NCBI RefSeq assembly: GCF_000208925.1
Contig: NW_001914946.1
Coordinates: 1 to 56,913 of the forward strand
DNA from: Entamoeba histolytica HM-1:IMSS
Taxonomy: Eukaryota > Evosea > Mastigamoebida > Endamoebidae
DNA length: 56,913 nucleotides
Reading direction: 5' to 3'
Below, piece after piece: positions 1 through 11,331 of the stretch. The first letter of the stretch is position 1. The number at the start of each line of letters is the position of its first letter. The notes below the pieces were generated by a model that did not search any database, was not told the DNA's origin, and worked only from the letters and a program-made list of their open reading frames with translations. A program made the position numbers and the translations under genes.

Positions 1-799
1 CTCAACATTTTCATTTATTAATTAATTTACATCATTCTTAAAATAAAATAAGATAAAATGATATTTCAATGATTAAAACAATATAAAATAATATAATTAT
101 TTCTTATTTTTATCATTTTCATTCTTTTAAAATTAAATAACTTAACATTTTCCACAATCGACATTTAACTAAATATATAAAAAATGAGTAATATCACTCT
201 TCATTATAAAATATATTAATAATCAGTTATGAATAATTAACAATGGCAGAATTACTTCATCATTTCTTGTTGGTTTTGAATTACTAAATCAGAACATGTC
301 CAAAAACAAAAAATGATGAAATAACAAGGGATGTATTTGTAGTACCTAACAATTATATTGAAGAACATACTAAAACATAAGATTAATTGAAAGAAAAATG
401 AAATGCATTCAAAGTGTTATCAATGACGAGTTTCCATGTATTTGTTATCAAAAAGAGAGCATTTCATAAATTGAGATTTTCAAAATAAAAGCTAATTAGA
501 ACAACAAAAAGAATTATATGAATTATATTTAACCATAATGAAAAATGAATAGAATACTAAATAGAAATTTAAAAAAGAAAAGATTGTATTATTGTTGAAA
601 AAAAAATAAATGAAAGATTCGTTGATATATTTTTGGTGAATCAATGAAATTATTCAATTATATTCTAAATGATTATTGTATAATATTTCAACATATATGA
701 TTTGTGATATAGTAAGTTCATCTAGAAATTCATACAAATATTTTTTTAGACAGAAAACTTTATGTGTTTTGTTTTATTGATTATATTTCAATTTATTTC
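1..799. other. AT-rich stretch without a recognisable gene
   Basis: No open frame of useful length and no RNA gene were seen. A few short stretches around 240-560 have more balanced base use and look like decayed coding sequence, but I could not assign a family. The right edge is set by the start of dispersed repeat copy A. Confidence 0.5.
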
Positions 800-1838
800 G
801 GGTACGAAAATTAGCAAAGAAAAAATGCATCTAAATAATTTACAAAAAAATGAAAAAGAAGCATAGTTTAATGCATTATTAGAATATTCAACTTATTATA
901 TTGTGCTCCTAAAATAAAAAATAAAAAAGTATGAAATATACAATTTGTAAATATTTATGTTTATATTTTATATTCATTTCTATTCATTTTGTATGAAATA
1001 TTAATGAAATAGATGATTTGATGAATCGTATTTATTTGTATTATTTTTATTCTTTTATTATTATATTATTATGTTATTTATCTATCGTATTTTTATATAT
1101 TTATTTCTCTGTTTATATTATTTATATCATTGTGTTATTCTTATTATCTATATATTATTATATTCTTCTTATTTGATTATTTTTCTATTTATATTATTTA
1201 GATTTTCTTATTGTTATTCTTTTCTATTTAGTTGTATTTTTTTATTTATTTATTCATCTTTATCATTTTTATATTATTATCATTTATATCTATTTTCAAT
1301 TTATATTTATTCTCTTTTGATTTATATTAATATTGATTTTTGATTTTATACTTTGAATTTATTATTATATCATTGATTATCATTTCTATATTTATTTATC
1401 ATTTATTCTTATTATTCTTTTGTTTTATATTCTATATCATATATTCATATCATTTTCATTTATATTTTATCACTTATTATATGTTATAATAATAACATAA
1501 CACTTATGATTGATTATATAATAAACATCATGATGAAGTTATACATATAAATAATAAACATAAAAAAGAATAAAATATTTTTTCATTAATAAAATAATGT
1601 TAATCATTTTACATCATTAAATTAGACACTTTTATTTCATATTTCTAATTTTTACAATAAAAATACACATTTTATTTCTTCTTTTATTATCTATTCTATT
1701 TTATTACTCTTTATCTTCTTTCTTCTTTTTCTTGGTGTCATAATTTTATTTTTCATCACCTTCTACTTCTTATTTTCTGTTATTTGTTTTATATCTTTCT
1801 CTTCTTTTTCCATTATTTGCTTTTTTTTCGTTGCCAAA
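800..1838 (+). repeat. Dispersed repeat, copy A (ERE-like)
   Basis: This roughly 1.04-kb block matches, by eye, the reverse complement of 47515-48513 and, as far as the window reaches, 56352-56913. All three copies begin with a GGGYACRAAAATTAGC-like edge followed by AAAGAAAAAATGCATCTAAATAA, and the sequences before that edge differ. Later shared blocks include the TTTCTCTGTTTATATTATTTA stretch near 1104, the AGACACTTTTATTTCAT block near 1623 and the ATTATTTGC...TTCGTTGC block near 1811-1834. I see no terminal inverted repeats and no intact ORF. It could belong to the Entamoeba repetitive elements (ERE), but that name is inferred. Confidence 0.7.
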
Positions 1839-3007
1839 ATGATACAAACAAAAGAAGAAAAGAAAATAAAGAAATAAAAATGTATTTAAATAAGAAAAGA
1901 ATCAATAAAGTAATGTAAAATATAGAAGTACAACATGAATACCATCTTCAATAGAATGAATAAAATATCAAATAACAAACAAAATGAAATAAAAAATCAA
2001 TATCTAATGAAAACTAATTTAGTAATTTTTAATTTCTCATTTAATACTTTTTATGTTATTTCTTTGTTTTATAAGTTACTAATATTAACAGGCTTCTGAA
2101 ATTGTTTTTTTTCTTTCATTTATTTTCATTGGTACTATTAAATAAAACAACGCTTTGTTATTCTTTCATTTTCTTTAGCTCATCTTCATTTCCACCTTCA
2201 TAGAAATATTCATTTCAAAATAATGTATTTGACGATGAAATATTAATTTAGTTTAATTCTTTACATTTATAAAAACAATAATCTCCCATGTCACTAACTG
2301 AAGATGGTATAATAATTGAAGTTAATGAGGTGTATTTCATAAAAACTGTCTCCAAATGAGTAAATATTAATTGAATATTAATTAATGTTTATGATGGATT
2401 ATTTAAAAAAAATTATATTCTAGTGATTAAACTTCTAATAGTTTGTGTTTCATGAATCATTTCTATCATATTTTTTTATATTCTTTATTTTTACATTATT
2501 ACATATTCCATTTCTTTAAATATGCTGAATATGTTATTATGTACAATATTACATGTTTATTTATTCCTCCACACTCTTATAACTTATTACCTTCATTATA
2601 TATAGAAATGTTTCAATAGTATGAAAGAATTTTCTCAAATAATGAATTAAAAGAAATAAATTAGAATAAAATAATTCATAGTTTATTGAAATAGTCTAAC
2701 CCCAATTTCTAAATAATGAAATCATTAGTATCATCAAAAATACATTGATATTATTGTTATTTCATTATACTATACTTTGCTTTTTCCATTCACCACACTT
2801 CGTGTTGTATTTATTATTTTTCATTTGAGTTTATTTAATTATATTATTATAATTTAATAATATAACTTTTAATTTTACTTTTTGTTGTTGTTATTTCTTA
2901 TTTTGAAAATATTTGTGATGATTGTAAATACTGTTATATAATTGATAAACAAAAACCAAAATTTTACTACGTTTCTAAAAACTTAAAAATGACCTATACT
3001 CTTATTA
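1839..3007. other. AT-rich intergenic stretch, no gene seen
   Basis: Only short, stop-riddled frames are present. No tRNA or rRNA signal and no clear tandem repeat were noticed. Confidence 0.5.
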
Positions 3008-5929
3008 CTAATTCTTTTCCATTGGGACATCAAGATATGAAATGTTTCTTTGTTGATCACGAACCCTAGTGATTTTACCCATTTTTTCTTCATTAACAGC
3101 AGCACTAAGTTTAAAGGAACATATTAGAGCTTCAAATTTATTCATGGTATTTAAAACAGCTGTAGCCCTCTGATTTTTAGTATTTTCTGACTCAACACCA
3201 ATCATATTCTTCATGTTTAAGAGAACTTCTTCTATCTGTTGAGGTGTTTCATTATCTTTTTGAATGAGAGGTTTACATGATTCGACAATAAACTCTGCAC
3301 CCATTAACCAACGAAGACAAACTATTGTTGATTCTTTTTCACCAGTTTGTTTCTCTATAACTTCATTAGTAGATTTTTTTGTAACTTCTTCAAAGGCTTT
3401 AAGTAAATTCAATACAATTTGTGACATACATTGACTCTCCTTGCTCATTGCATAAATATGGAGATCTTGTTTAATGATAATAAGCTCAGTAATGAGATTT
3501 AAAGCATATTCATCAACAACCTTATAATCGATATCTTCTCCAATCCAAATCTCATACCACTTAGCATCAATTCTATTCATTAGATCATTGAAATATCCAC
3601 TCCTATCATTAATATAATACTTCAAAATATTTGCTGAAACTTCTTCAAATCCTTTTAATATATCTTTTACTCTACTATTTTCACCAACTACTTCTTTCTT
3701 AGTACTTGAGAAATTGTAGAGATCCCATAACACTTGTCCACTAAAGGCATTTTGTGCATTTTCAGTTAATGATAATAACTTTCTTTGTTTAGTTAATTGT
3801 CTATATTCATTCATTTCAATATTACTATCATCAAATGTTTCATTCTCTCTTCCTTTTTGGGCAATTAATGCTTCATTACATTCTTTTGATGCTGTATTAA
3901 ATAATTCTTTTAAAGCCTCAACAGCAATACTAAAGTATTTAATAACTTGTTCGTCTGGATTTTCTGTGGCTTGAATAATTTCTTTAAGCATTTTAAAATC
4001 TTCTGTATAAAGTTTTTGAAAAGCTATAAGAATACCATTTCCTGGATTAATATAAATTTCATCAGAATTTTTTAAATTAATAATACGTTGTCTTGTTTGT
4101 GATGTAATACGCTCAATAAATGAAGTGACTAATTCTGCATGTGTTTTCTTTAATGGATCACTAAACTTATTACTAATTTGTTGTGCAGTAAATGCAGTCA
4201 ATACACTTTCAATATCTTCAAGACAAGCTTTATCAATTAAATTATTGCTATTACTAAATTCTTCTATATCTTCATATTGTTCTTGATAATCAAATATTTT
4301 TGTCATACTATCACAAAAATCTTGTATAATTTTAACAACATATGTTGATCTGTCGGAAGTAGATTCTTTTTCCACAACTCCTTTTTTTGCTCTTGCATAA
4401 AAAGAATGACTAATTTCTTTAGATGCTGTAGCCCATCGTGTTTCAAGTTCAAATGGCATATCATTTTCTCCTAATACAATTGCTTCACTAAGTGCTTTTT
4501 CTAATACCGCTTTATCCTTTTCTGTTGTTTTTCCAATAAAACTACATAATTCAAACTCTGAATCAAATGGTAAATCTGGATGTGTTAATTTATAAGTTGT
4601 AAGTGCTAAATCAAGAAACATTGTACCAGTAGTATTTTTTGAATATGAAACAGAAACAACAGTTCCATCTTCAAAAAGTACAGTAGTTTTTCTTAATTGA
4701 CTAGAATCTTCTTCAGTTTCTTTCTTCTTTTTATTTGAAGAAAATTGCATAATTCCAATTAACTTAGAAATATGTTCAATCATTTTACTACAAAATTTAT
4801 GAGTTGTTTGATATTTTTTACTAAAACCAATTGTTTTATTTGCATTATTCCCCCCATTTATTGTTGTAAGTGACCTTGTAGTAGTACTCATCCCACGGGT
4901 GTTTGTCCCATACTTACTATTAGTTTGAAGAATATTTATGGATTGAACTAAAAACTTTTCGTGTTGTGATTCTTTTTTCTTTTCAGTCATAAGTTTATAC
5001 CCATTTTCATATTCTTTTTTTAATGTCTCACGATGACTTCTTAATAAAAAGATTACTGGATTATCTTTTAATATAATAACTGGGAATTGTTTCATTTCAA
5101 ATAATGTTGTTAAACAACGATCATATTGGTTTCTTGTTAAATCAATTTTACTAATACTACAAAATAATTCATCAACAAATTTTTGGGCAGTAATATTACA
5201 ATCTTGTAATACATCTTGATATATCCCAATCTCTGTTTCCTTTGATAAACCTTGTGCACGATTAAAAACATTAACAAATCTATCATCATCCCTATTAGCT
5301 GCTGCTGATCGTAATTGAGCTGGAAGAGAAAAAACTGAACGAGCTCTTTCAATAACTGAAATAGCATCTCTGGACTGATCAACACGATTCTTTAAATCAG
5401 TGAGTTGTTTAATTGAAGATAAAGAATTAAGAAGTTCATTATATTTTTCTTGCATTTTGATAACAACATTAAGATAAACTCCATTTTTAACAGCCTCAGC
5501 TTTGGCAGAATTAATTATGACTTGCATTTTATCTAATGTATCTTTACAATTGATAAATTGGTCAAAATGAGATTCAACCAAATGCATAATTTCTTTATTT
5601 TTATGATGGATTTTTGTTTCAAGTCTCAATGGTCCATTAATTAATCTATTGAATGAAGTGTCATTGTGCATAAGAGCTAAATATTTTTCAGGAGAAAACG
5701 ATGGATCATCCATATTTAATTCTTTCTGTTCTTGTAATAATTTAATCTTATCATCTTTTCCTTTTGACGATTCAGTTAAAATCTCAATAATATCAAATCC
5801 TTGCTCAACTTCCATTTCAACAGCTTGTGTTACTGCATTCATCTCTTGTGACATAGAAACGTATCCTGTATCTACAAATTCTTTAGCTTCTTCCCATGAA
5901 GTTGCATGAAGCCTTTCAAACGCTTCCAT
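3008..5929 (-). CDS. SEC5: Exocyst complex component Sec5 (EXOC2) homologue
   Basis: The 973-residue product has no signal peptide or membrane segment, is largely helical, and is close in length to animal Sec5 (about 920). Residues about 75-280 carry the Exoc2/Sec5 N-terminal signature: FSPEKYLALMHND, then a run ending in HFDQFINCKDTLDKM, then the helical rod. Sec5 is a subunit of the octameric exocyst, which tethers secretory vesicles at the plasma membrane before SNARE fusion. I do not see the N-terminal Ral-binding IPT domain of animal Sec5, which fits non-animal Sec5 proteins. The ATG at 5927-5929 is the first in frame. The gene is transcribed divergently from the phosphatase at 6103, with about 170 bp between. 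It could conceivably be another CATCHR-fold tether, but the N-terminal signature favours Sec5. Confidence 0.82.
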   Translation of the reverse strand: MEAFERLHATSWEEAKEFVDTGYVSMSQEMNAVTQAVEMEVEQGFDIIEILTESSKGKDDKIKLLQEQKELNMDDPSFSPEKYLALMHNDTSFNRLINGPLRLETKIHHKNKEIMHLVESHFDQFINCKDTLDKMQVIINSAKAEAVKNGVYLNVVIKMQEKYNELLNSLSSIKQLTDLKNRVDQSRDAISVIERARSVFSLPAQLRSAAANRDDDRFVNVFNRAQGLSKETEIGIYQDVLQDCNITAQKFVDELFCSISKIDLTRNQYDRCLTTLFEMKQFPVIILKDNPVIFLLRSHRETLKKEYENGYKLMTEKKKESQHEKFLVQSINILQTNSKYGTNTRGMSTTTRSLTTINGGNNANKTIGFSKKYQTTHKFCSKMIEHISKLIGIMQFSSNKKKKETEEDSSQLRKTTVLFEDGTVVSVSYSKNTTGTMFLDLALTTYKLTHPDLPFDSEFELCSFIGKTTEKDKAVLEKALSEAIVLGENDMPFELETRWATASKEISHSFYARAKKGVVEKESTSDRSTYVVKIIQDFCDSMTKIFDYQEQYEDIEEFSNSNNLIDKACLEDIESVLTAFTAQQISNKFSDPLKKTHAELVTSFIERITSQTRQRIINLKNSDEIYINPGNGILIAFQKLYTEDFKMLKEIIQATENPDEQVIKYFSIAVEALKELFNTASKECNEALIAQKGRENETFDDSNIEMNEYRQLTKQRKLLSLTENAQNAFSGQVLWDLYNFSSTKKEVVGENSRVKDILKGFEEVSANILKYYINDRSGYFNDLMNRIDAKWYEIWIGEDIDYKVVDEYALNLITELIIIKQDLHIYAMSKESQCMSQIVLNLLKAFEEVTKKSTNEVIEKQTGEKESTIVCLRWLMGAEFIVESCKPLIQKDNETPQQIEEVLLNMKNMIGVESENTKNQRATAVLNTMNKFEALICSFKLSAAVNEEKMGKITRVRDQQRNISYLDVPMEKN

Positions 5930-6102
5930 TTAGTTTATACCTTTTTCTAAGTTCTTTTCTTTTATTTTAAGATTATTAACTATTTTTATTTCTTTTTAAC
6001 TAAAAAAAAAGAAAATGCTTATCTCTTATTTTAGAATATTAAATAACTAAAAATATTAAAAACAAATTATGAAAATCTAAAGATTAAAAGAGACAAGTTG
6101 AT

Positions 6103-6744
6103 ATGAGTATTGAAGGTTATACAAATCATGATTGTGCTGCAATCTATCCTGAAAAACTTTATCTTGGGGCTGTTGCTGTTGCAAATGATATTTCAATATT
6201 ACGTAAATTAAATATAAAAAATATTGTTAATGCAACAGGATATTTACGAGGTGGGTATGACAATACAATAGAACAATATCCTGACGCTTTCCCCAATGAA
6301 ATTCATTATTTACACCTTCACATAAACGACCAGGAAAATTTTCAAATTACTAATTATTTTCAGTCATGTTTTGATTTTATTGACCATGCATTTTCTCAAA
6401 ACGAAAAAGTACTTGTTCATTGTCAGGCTGGAATCTCTAGAAGTGCAACACTTGTCATTGCGTATCTCATTTATCATGAAAAAATCTCGTTAAAAGATGC
6501 TTATTTCAAAGTGTATCAAGTAAAAAAAAATATTGCCCCAAACAAAGGGTTTTGGAAACAATTAGAAGACTTTGAAATTAAGTATTTTGAATATTCAAAA
6601 TCAAGTTATCCTCTTGTTGAATATTTGACAGATCGATTATACCCAATGTTAAGTGAACAGCATAGTCGAGATTTAATAAAAGAAAAATTAATTGAAACCA
6701 ATTGTGATATAACTATGACAGTAGCATTATTGTTGTATAATTGA
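6103..6744 (+). CDS. Dual-specificity protein phosphatase with C-terminal UBA-like tail
   Basis: The 213-residue protein has a dual-specificity phosphatase domain at about 12-165. The P-loop HCQAGISRS is at 106-114, with nucleophile Cys107 and Arg113, and the likely general acid is Asp76 in the HINDQENF segment. The APNKGFWKQL segment (145-154) is the usual C-terminal hallmark of the fold. Such enzymes remove phosphate from Tyr and Ser/Thr, often on MAP kinases, though a substrate cannot be read from the sequence. The last ~40 residues (about 172-213) form a short helical segment with a UBA-like pattern (LIKEKLIETNCDITMTVALL), which could bind ubiquitin; this is inference. No intron and no membrane anchor. 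Confidence 0.9.
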   Translation: MSIEGYTNHDCAAIYPEKLYLGAVAVANDISILRKLNIKNIVNATGYLRGGYDNTIEQYPDAFPNEIHYLHLHINDQENFQITNYFQSCFDFIDHAFSQNEKVLVHCQAGISRSATLVIAYLIYHEKISLKDAYFKVYQVKKNIAPNKGFWKQLEDFEIKYFEYSKSSYPLVEYLTDRLYPMLSEQHSRDLIKEKLIETNCDITMTVALLLYN

Positions 6745-6813
6745 ATTTTCTTCTTATTTCCTTTGATATAAAAGATCGAAGTATCACTTGAAAAGAAAGA
6801 AAAAAATATGAGA

Positions 6814-6821
6814 TTTGAACT
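6814..6821 (+). promoter_or_regulatory. Possible GAAC promoter element upstream of NAC-beta
   Basis: TTTGAACT resembles the Entamoeba GAAC element (consensus near AATGAACT). It lies about 111 bp before the ATG at 6932, farther than at other genes here (about 20-32 bp), so its role is uncertain. Confidence 0.25.
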
Positions 6822-6931
6822 AAAAAATTGTACCGTTGAAATGAATAAAAACTATTAAATATAATAAAAATATAATAAAAAAATGGTTTAAAGAAAATGT
6901 AAACCTACTTCACTTTAAAATCTGTTCATCA

Positions 6932-7459
6932 ATGCCAAAGACTAACAAAACAAGTAGACAAGTTGTTTTAAATAATGCTTATGCTCCATCAACAGCTTCA
7001 AGTAAAAAGATTACAATTAATGGTAAAACAGTTACTGTATCAGCCAATACTCAAGTAGGTAAGTCAGCTCCAAGAATGAAAGGAAAGGTTGAACATAAAG
7101 GAGCTGCTGCTGAAACTAAGAAACTTGAAGCTGCTATTAAAACATTGAGAGGTCAACAAATTGGAGGAATTGATGAATGTGAAATGATTCAAAAGAAAGA
7201 TGGACAATATAAAATTACTAATTGGAAAAGTCCAAAGATTATGTGTACTAATGAAGGTGGAGTTTTCTTTGTTACTGGTGCTAATAAAGTAGAAGAAATG
7301 ACTGAAGAACAATTTAATAAAGCTGCACAAGCTCAAATTGAAGAAATTACTAAACAATTTGCTGCTCCTGCTTCAACTGAAGAAAAGAAAGAAGAAGAAG
7401 TTAAAGAAGAAAAGAAGGAAGAAGCAACTCCAGCTGAAACCGAAGAAAAGAAAGAATAA
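6932..7459 (+). CDS. Nascent polypeptide-associated complex beta subunit (BTF3-like)
   Basis: The 175-residue protein matches NAC-beta/BTF3. It has a Thr/Ser-rich N-terminus, then a NAC domain at about 35-125, including KKLEAAIKTLRGQQIGGIDE and the FFVTGANKVEEMTEEQFN strand-helix. The helix that follows ends in IEEITKQFAAP. NAC is a heterodimer that binds the ribosomal exit site and shields nascent chains from mistargeting. The usual basic RRKxxKK ribosome-binding motif is replaced by a weaker PRMKGKVEHK stretch (about 47-56). The C-terminal tail is made of EEKKEE repeats. The start is the only ATG near the beginning of the conserved region. The third position of its codons is A/T, as in its neighbours. 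Confidence 0.9.
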   Translation: MPKTNKTSRQVVLNNAYAPSTASSKKITINGKTVTVSANTQVGKSAPRMKGKVEHKGAAAETKKLEAAIKTLRGQQIGGIDECEMIQKKDGQYKITNWKSPKIMCTNEGGVFFVTGANKVEEMTEEQFNKAAQAQIEEITKQFAAPASTEEKKEEEVKEEKKEEATPAETEEKKE

Positions 7460-8200
7460 ATGAATTATTTCCTTTTGTTATTGGGTTTAAGTTAAAATAT
7501 TACTTTATATTAAATTAAACTTCTTTAATGGAAAGAAGTTAACACGTAGTTATGATGTAACTCTTTTGTTTTTTTCTTTAATTAATTAAATTTTTCTGTT
7601 ATCTTATAAGAAGAGTTGTTATTATTTTTCTATTGTTTCTTTAATAAGAATTTAGTAATTTCTTCAGAGACTCAAAATAAAAGTATTATAAATAATTGAA
7701 TTTGTTTGTTATTAAACTAAGTAATATTTCTAAATTGGTTTAGGTAATTTAATTAAAGATAAATAAATAAAATATAAAGTATGATTTTATTTTTTCCAAT
7801 GATTTATAAATTAAACATTTCTAATATTTACATAATAATAATTACAGTTTAAAATATTAAATCAATATTCAAAAATGTTTTTTTCAACAAGTTTATTTTA
7901 GTTAATAATTAACTTTGGTTCTGTAATAACAATTAATAGCAAACAACATTGTTTATTTCTTAAAAATTACAAAATATTCAAAAATAAAGAATATAAAATG
8001 ATAAGTACATTAATATTTTATATTCATTTTATTATCCATTTCAATTTTGTTTTTTTTTTGTTTTACAACCTAAATATTGTTATTAGAATATATTGAATTA
8101 TTTCAATTTGCAAAAGATAAATTAAGTTTAGTCTAACTTTTATTTACATCGTAAGACAATTAAATAATTAAAGGAAGAACTATATTAAATTGTTGTTATT
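7460..8200. other. Intergenic AT-rich sequence between convergent genes
   Basis: About 740 bp lie between the 3' ends of NAC-beta (+) and the SAC phosphatase gene (-). I see poly-T and poly-A runs and TAAT-type poly(A) contexts but no gene, repeat or RNA. Confidence 0.5.
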
Positions 8201-11200
8201 TTAAGGAGTTAATGGTAAATTCATAGAAGAATTAATTGGTGGAGTAGTAAATCCATTACCTAAACGAACAGAAAATTCACGACAAGCAACAATTGAAAGT
8301 TCCATATTCCAATTACCCATATGAAGACTATTTGAAAACAAATGACAAGAATAATTTAAATTTTTAAGAAGGACAACATTCATTGGAATAATTCCTTTAT
8401 AGAGAGAAGAACCATCAAGAATTTTAATTTGAATAATTCCAAGAGCTAAAAAAGGTTGAGGGAATTGCATAAGTTTTAAATTAATAACAGATTGTCCTTG
8501 AGTAATTTGTTGAAGAGATAATTTAGATTCAGTAATTTGTTGAAGATATTTAGAAATGAAAGTGAGTGATATTTCTTTAGAATCAAATTTAATATTTTCT
8601 AAAGAATTAAATTTAATAACAAGTTGAAATCTTATTTTTGTTTTATTTGGAATTTCAACATAAGGAATACTTCCTGTCCAAGCAAAATAATTATTTGTTA
8701 AATAATTTTGAATAGTTTGAATTGTTGGATATTTAAATAAATCATTTGAAGAACAATTCATAAAATTCCATTGATTTCTATAATATAAAAATGTTCCTTT
8801 TTGATTTTCCATAATATTTTCACATCGATTTAATAATTCATTTAAACTTACTTGTCTTTTTTGAGTAATAAAAAATAAATGATTTGTTGTTAATGGTAAT
8901 TCAATATTTCCTTTTAAAAATAATTTGTCATTTATTTCATTATTTAAATCAAGTGCTACTAAACCAATAGAAGTTTGATGAATATTAAATGTAAATGCAA
9001 TTCCAACAATTTTTGGTTTTTCATTTGATTTATTTTTTGATGTATAAACTTTAGAATAAAAAAGATTTGATAATACATGAATTTGTTCTTTTAAAACTAA
9101 TATACAATGGACTATAACTCCTGTTTCTTTAACTGCAAATATTTCATATTTATTTGGTTGTTGATGTGATAATTCTTTAATAATTTCCATTAAAAGAAGA
9201 ATACCAGGTGTAACTGAATTAATATGATTTAATTGAATTGGAAATGATGTATTATATAAAACAATATCAACAATACTACTTTGAATTTCTTTAACAAATT
9301 CCATTATTTCAATTTGACTTGGTATTTGATTTATTTTATTTAATTTCCATTGAATACATGAAATTGTAATATTTTTTGTTATTTGATTTGAAATAAAAGT
9401 CGAACTACGATTAATTAATATTGGTGTTGAATTTGGTGTATTAATTCCAATAATATTCATTAATGAATGTGCTTCAACTATTGATGGAATTTCATATTTT
9501 AATGCTTTACTATCAGTTGCACATAAAATAATAATTTGTTGAGGATTTTCTTCGCACATTTCACAACGAACAATATCATGAATAGGGATAGTTCTAGTTA
9601 ATTTAGAATTATAATTATATTCTTTAAAAAAAGAAGAGTCTAAATGTAAATGAACGGTATCTTGAATTTTAATATTATGACGATATTTTATTGCTTTAGG
9701 AATACATAATAAAACATTATTACATTTTTCATTCATCTAAACAATTAGTTTTAAATATTTATAAAGAAATAATTATTAAATCAAACATTTTCTTGATCAA
9801 ATATTATTTTTCCCATTATAAAATCTAATGTTTCTTGTGGTTTTTTATATTGATCAGTTTTAACTGATATTATGGTTCTTTGAACACTAATTAATCCATC
9901 ATTAATCATTCCTTTAATTTCTCTTTTTCCTTTTCTTGTGAAATCTGTTTTCATAGCATCTGTTTGAGTATATCTATAACTCATTACATTAGCATGATCA
10001 GCCCATAAATTCATAAAATTAGTAAGTTCTGAATTAGAAATAAGAGAATTAAGTGGTAATAAAGTTTTATTTCCAAGAATAAGATTTAGTTGTTTACTTA
10101 ATAAATATTTGGCAATTGAAGATTGAATAACATTAGTTCTATCTAAACAATCAATACAATTTGTTCTAATAATTCCTAATTGATTAAATAATTCTTTAGA
10201 ATTATTAAAATAAAATTTATTCTTTTCTAATATTGGTTTAATTTCTTCCATTATTATTTCAATGTTTTGATACTTTTTATTTGCACAAATTTTATGAAAG
10301 TCAAATCCAAAATATTTAATTGGAAGTAAATTTGCTTTAACAAAAAGTTCATACATATCATGTAATTCTTTTTCATCTCCATTATTATTTAATAAATTAA
10401 TAACTGTAATTTCTCCATACATTTCTTTTAACATATTAAAATGTTTAATTAACACATCATTTTGTCTTGAGTCTTCTACAAATTTTCCTCTTGGTTTAAA
10501 TAAATCTTTTTCTTTTGTTTTCCAAATTAAAGGAATATTTCCACGTATTTGAATAAATGAACTATTTGTAATACCATCAGTCTAATTGATAATTATGACT
10601 TGTTAGATTATTAATTTATTAAGTTATTATATAAAAAAAAAAACAATATATTTTATTTAACAAACAATAATTTGTTCTGTTTCTACAAAGTTTGAAACAT
10701 TTCCTGAACTATCAGCTCCACGTGAAGAAAATCTTAATCCTGCACGAGTTTTATCTCTTCTTGAAATTAATATGTATTGAATATTTTTTGATGAAGAACT
10801 TATTAAAGGTATTGATTTAATAAACCCATCCATAAATACAACAATCCAATGTGCAAAATATGGTTGTAATATTGAAACTAAACTTTCATTCCAAAAGAAT
10901 CTTGGATCAGTAAATGTTGTTTCTTGTTGGTTTTGTAAAGTTAAAGTTATGTCTAAATCATATGAATAATATAATTTAAATGTCATTAACATTTCTTTTA
11001 CTTTACTTACTTCTTCTTTAACAAATGATGATGTACTTTTCCATTGTTCAATTGGTAAAATTGGTAATAAATCAATACTTAAAACTTCTAAGATTTTTTT
11101 TTCTTGTAATGAACATGTTTCTTTACTTTCTTGAATTACAATAGCAAAATTAATATTTTCTATTTTAATAAATCCCATTAGTTCAGATAATTGAAATGTT

Positions 11201-11331
11201 TGAATTACTTCTCCTTGTAGTTTTTGTGTTGTTAATTTATAACTGGTATATTCAATACTGAAATAGTCTTTAATTCTCAAATTCTCAAAAACTACTCCAT
11301 CACTTCTATAATTCACTAATAAGTGTTTCAT
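8201..11331 (-). CDS. SAC-domain phosphoinositide phosphatase, three exons
   Basis: Joined exons are 11331-10666, 10581-9787 and 9736-8201, giving about 998 residues. Intron 1 (10582-10665, 84 bp) runs GTTTGTT...ATTAG, and joining it restores the SAC run IQIRGNIPLIW. Intron 2 (9737-9786, 50 bp) runs GTTTGA...TTTAG. All joins are phase 0. Residues about 1-480 are a Sac1-like phosphatase with the CX5R motif RTNCIDCLDRTN (Cys364, Arg370), which removes phosphate from phosphoinositides on membranes. The final 511 residues hold a region like the PH-like hSac2 domain of INPP5F (IPIHDIVRCEMCEENPQQI) and a long tail I do not recognise. If intron 2 is not spliced, the phosphatase would end at 9781 and the last exon would be a separate gene starting at its own ATG (9736). 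The phase-0 GTTTG/TAG junction makes a single gene more likely. Confidence 0.75.
9737..9786 (-). other. Intron 2 of the SAC phosphatase gene
   Basis: The 50-bp intron starts GTTTGATT and ends TGTTTAG. The donor has A in place of the usual final T of GTTTGT. It joins codons AAT and ATG in phase 0. Confidence 0.6.
10582..10665 (-). other. Intron 1 of the SAC phosphatase gene
   Basis: The 84-bp intron starts GTTTGTT and ends ATTAG on the minus strand. Without splicing, the frame stops two codons past the donor; with splicing, the SAC domain is continuous. Confidence 0.85.

Noticed and set aside
1071..1343. Open frame of 90 residues, very rich in Ile/Leu/Phe/Tyr
   Set aside because: It lies inside the dispersed repeat and its composition is what AT-rich DNA gives by chance; no domain or start context.
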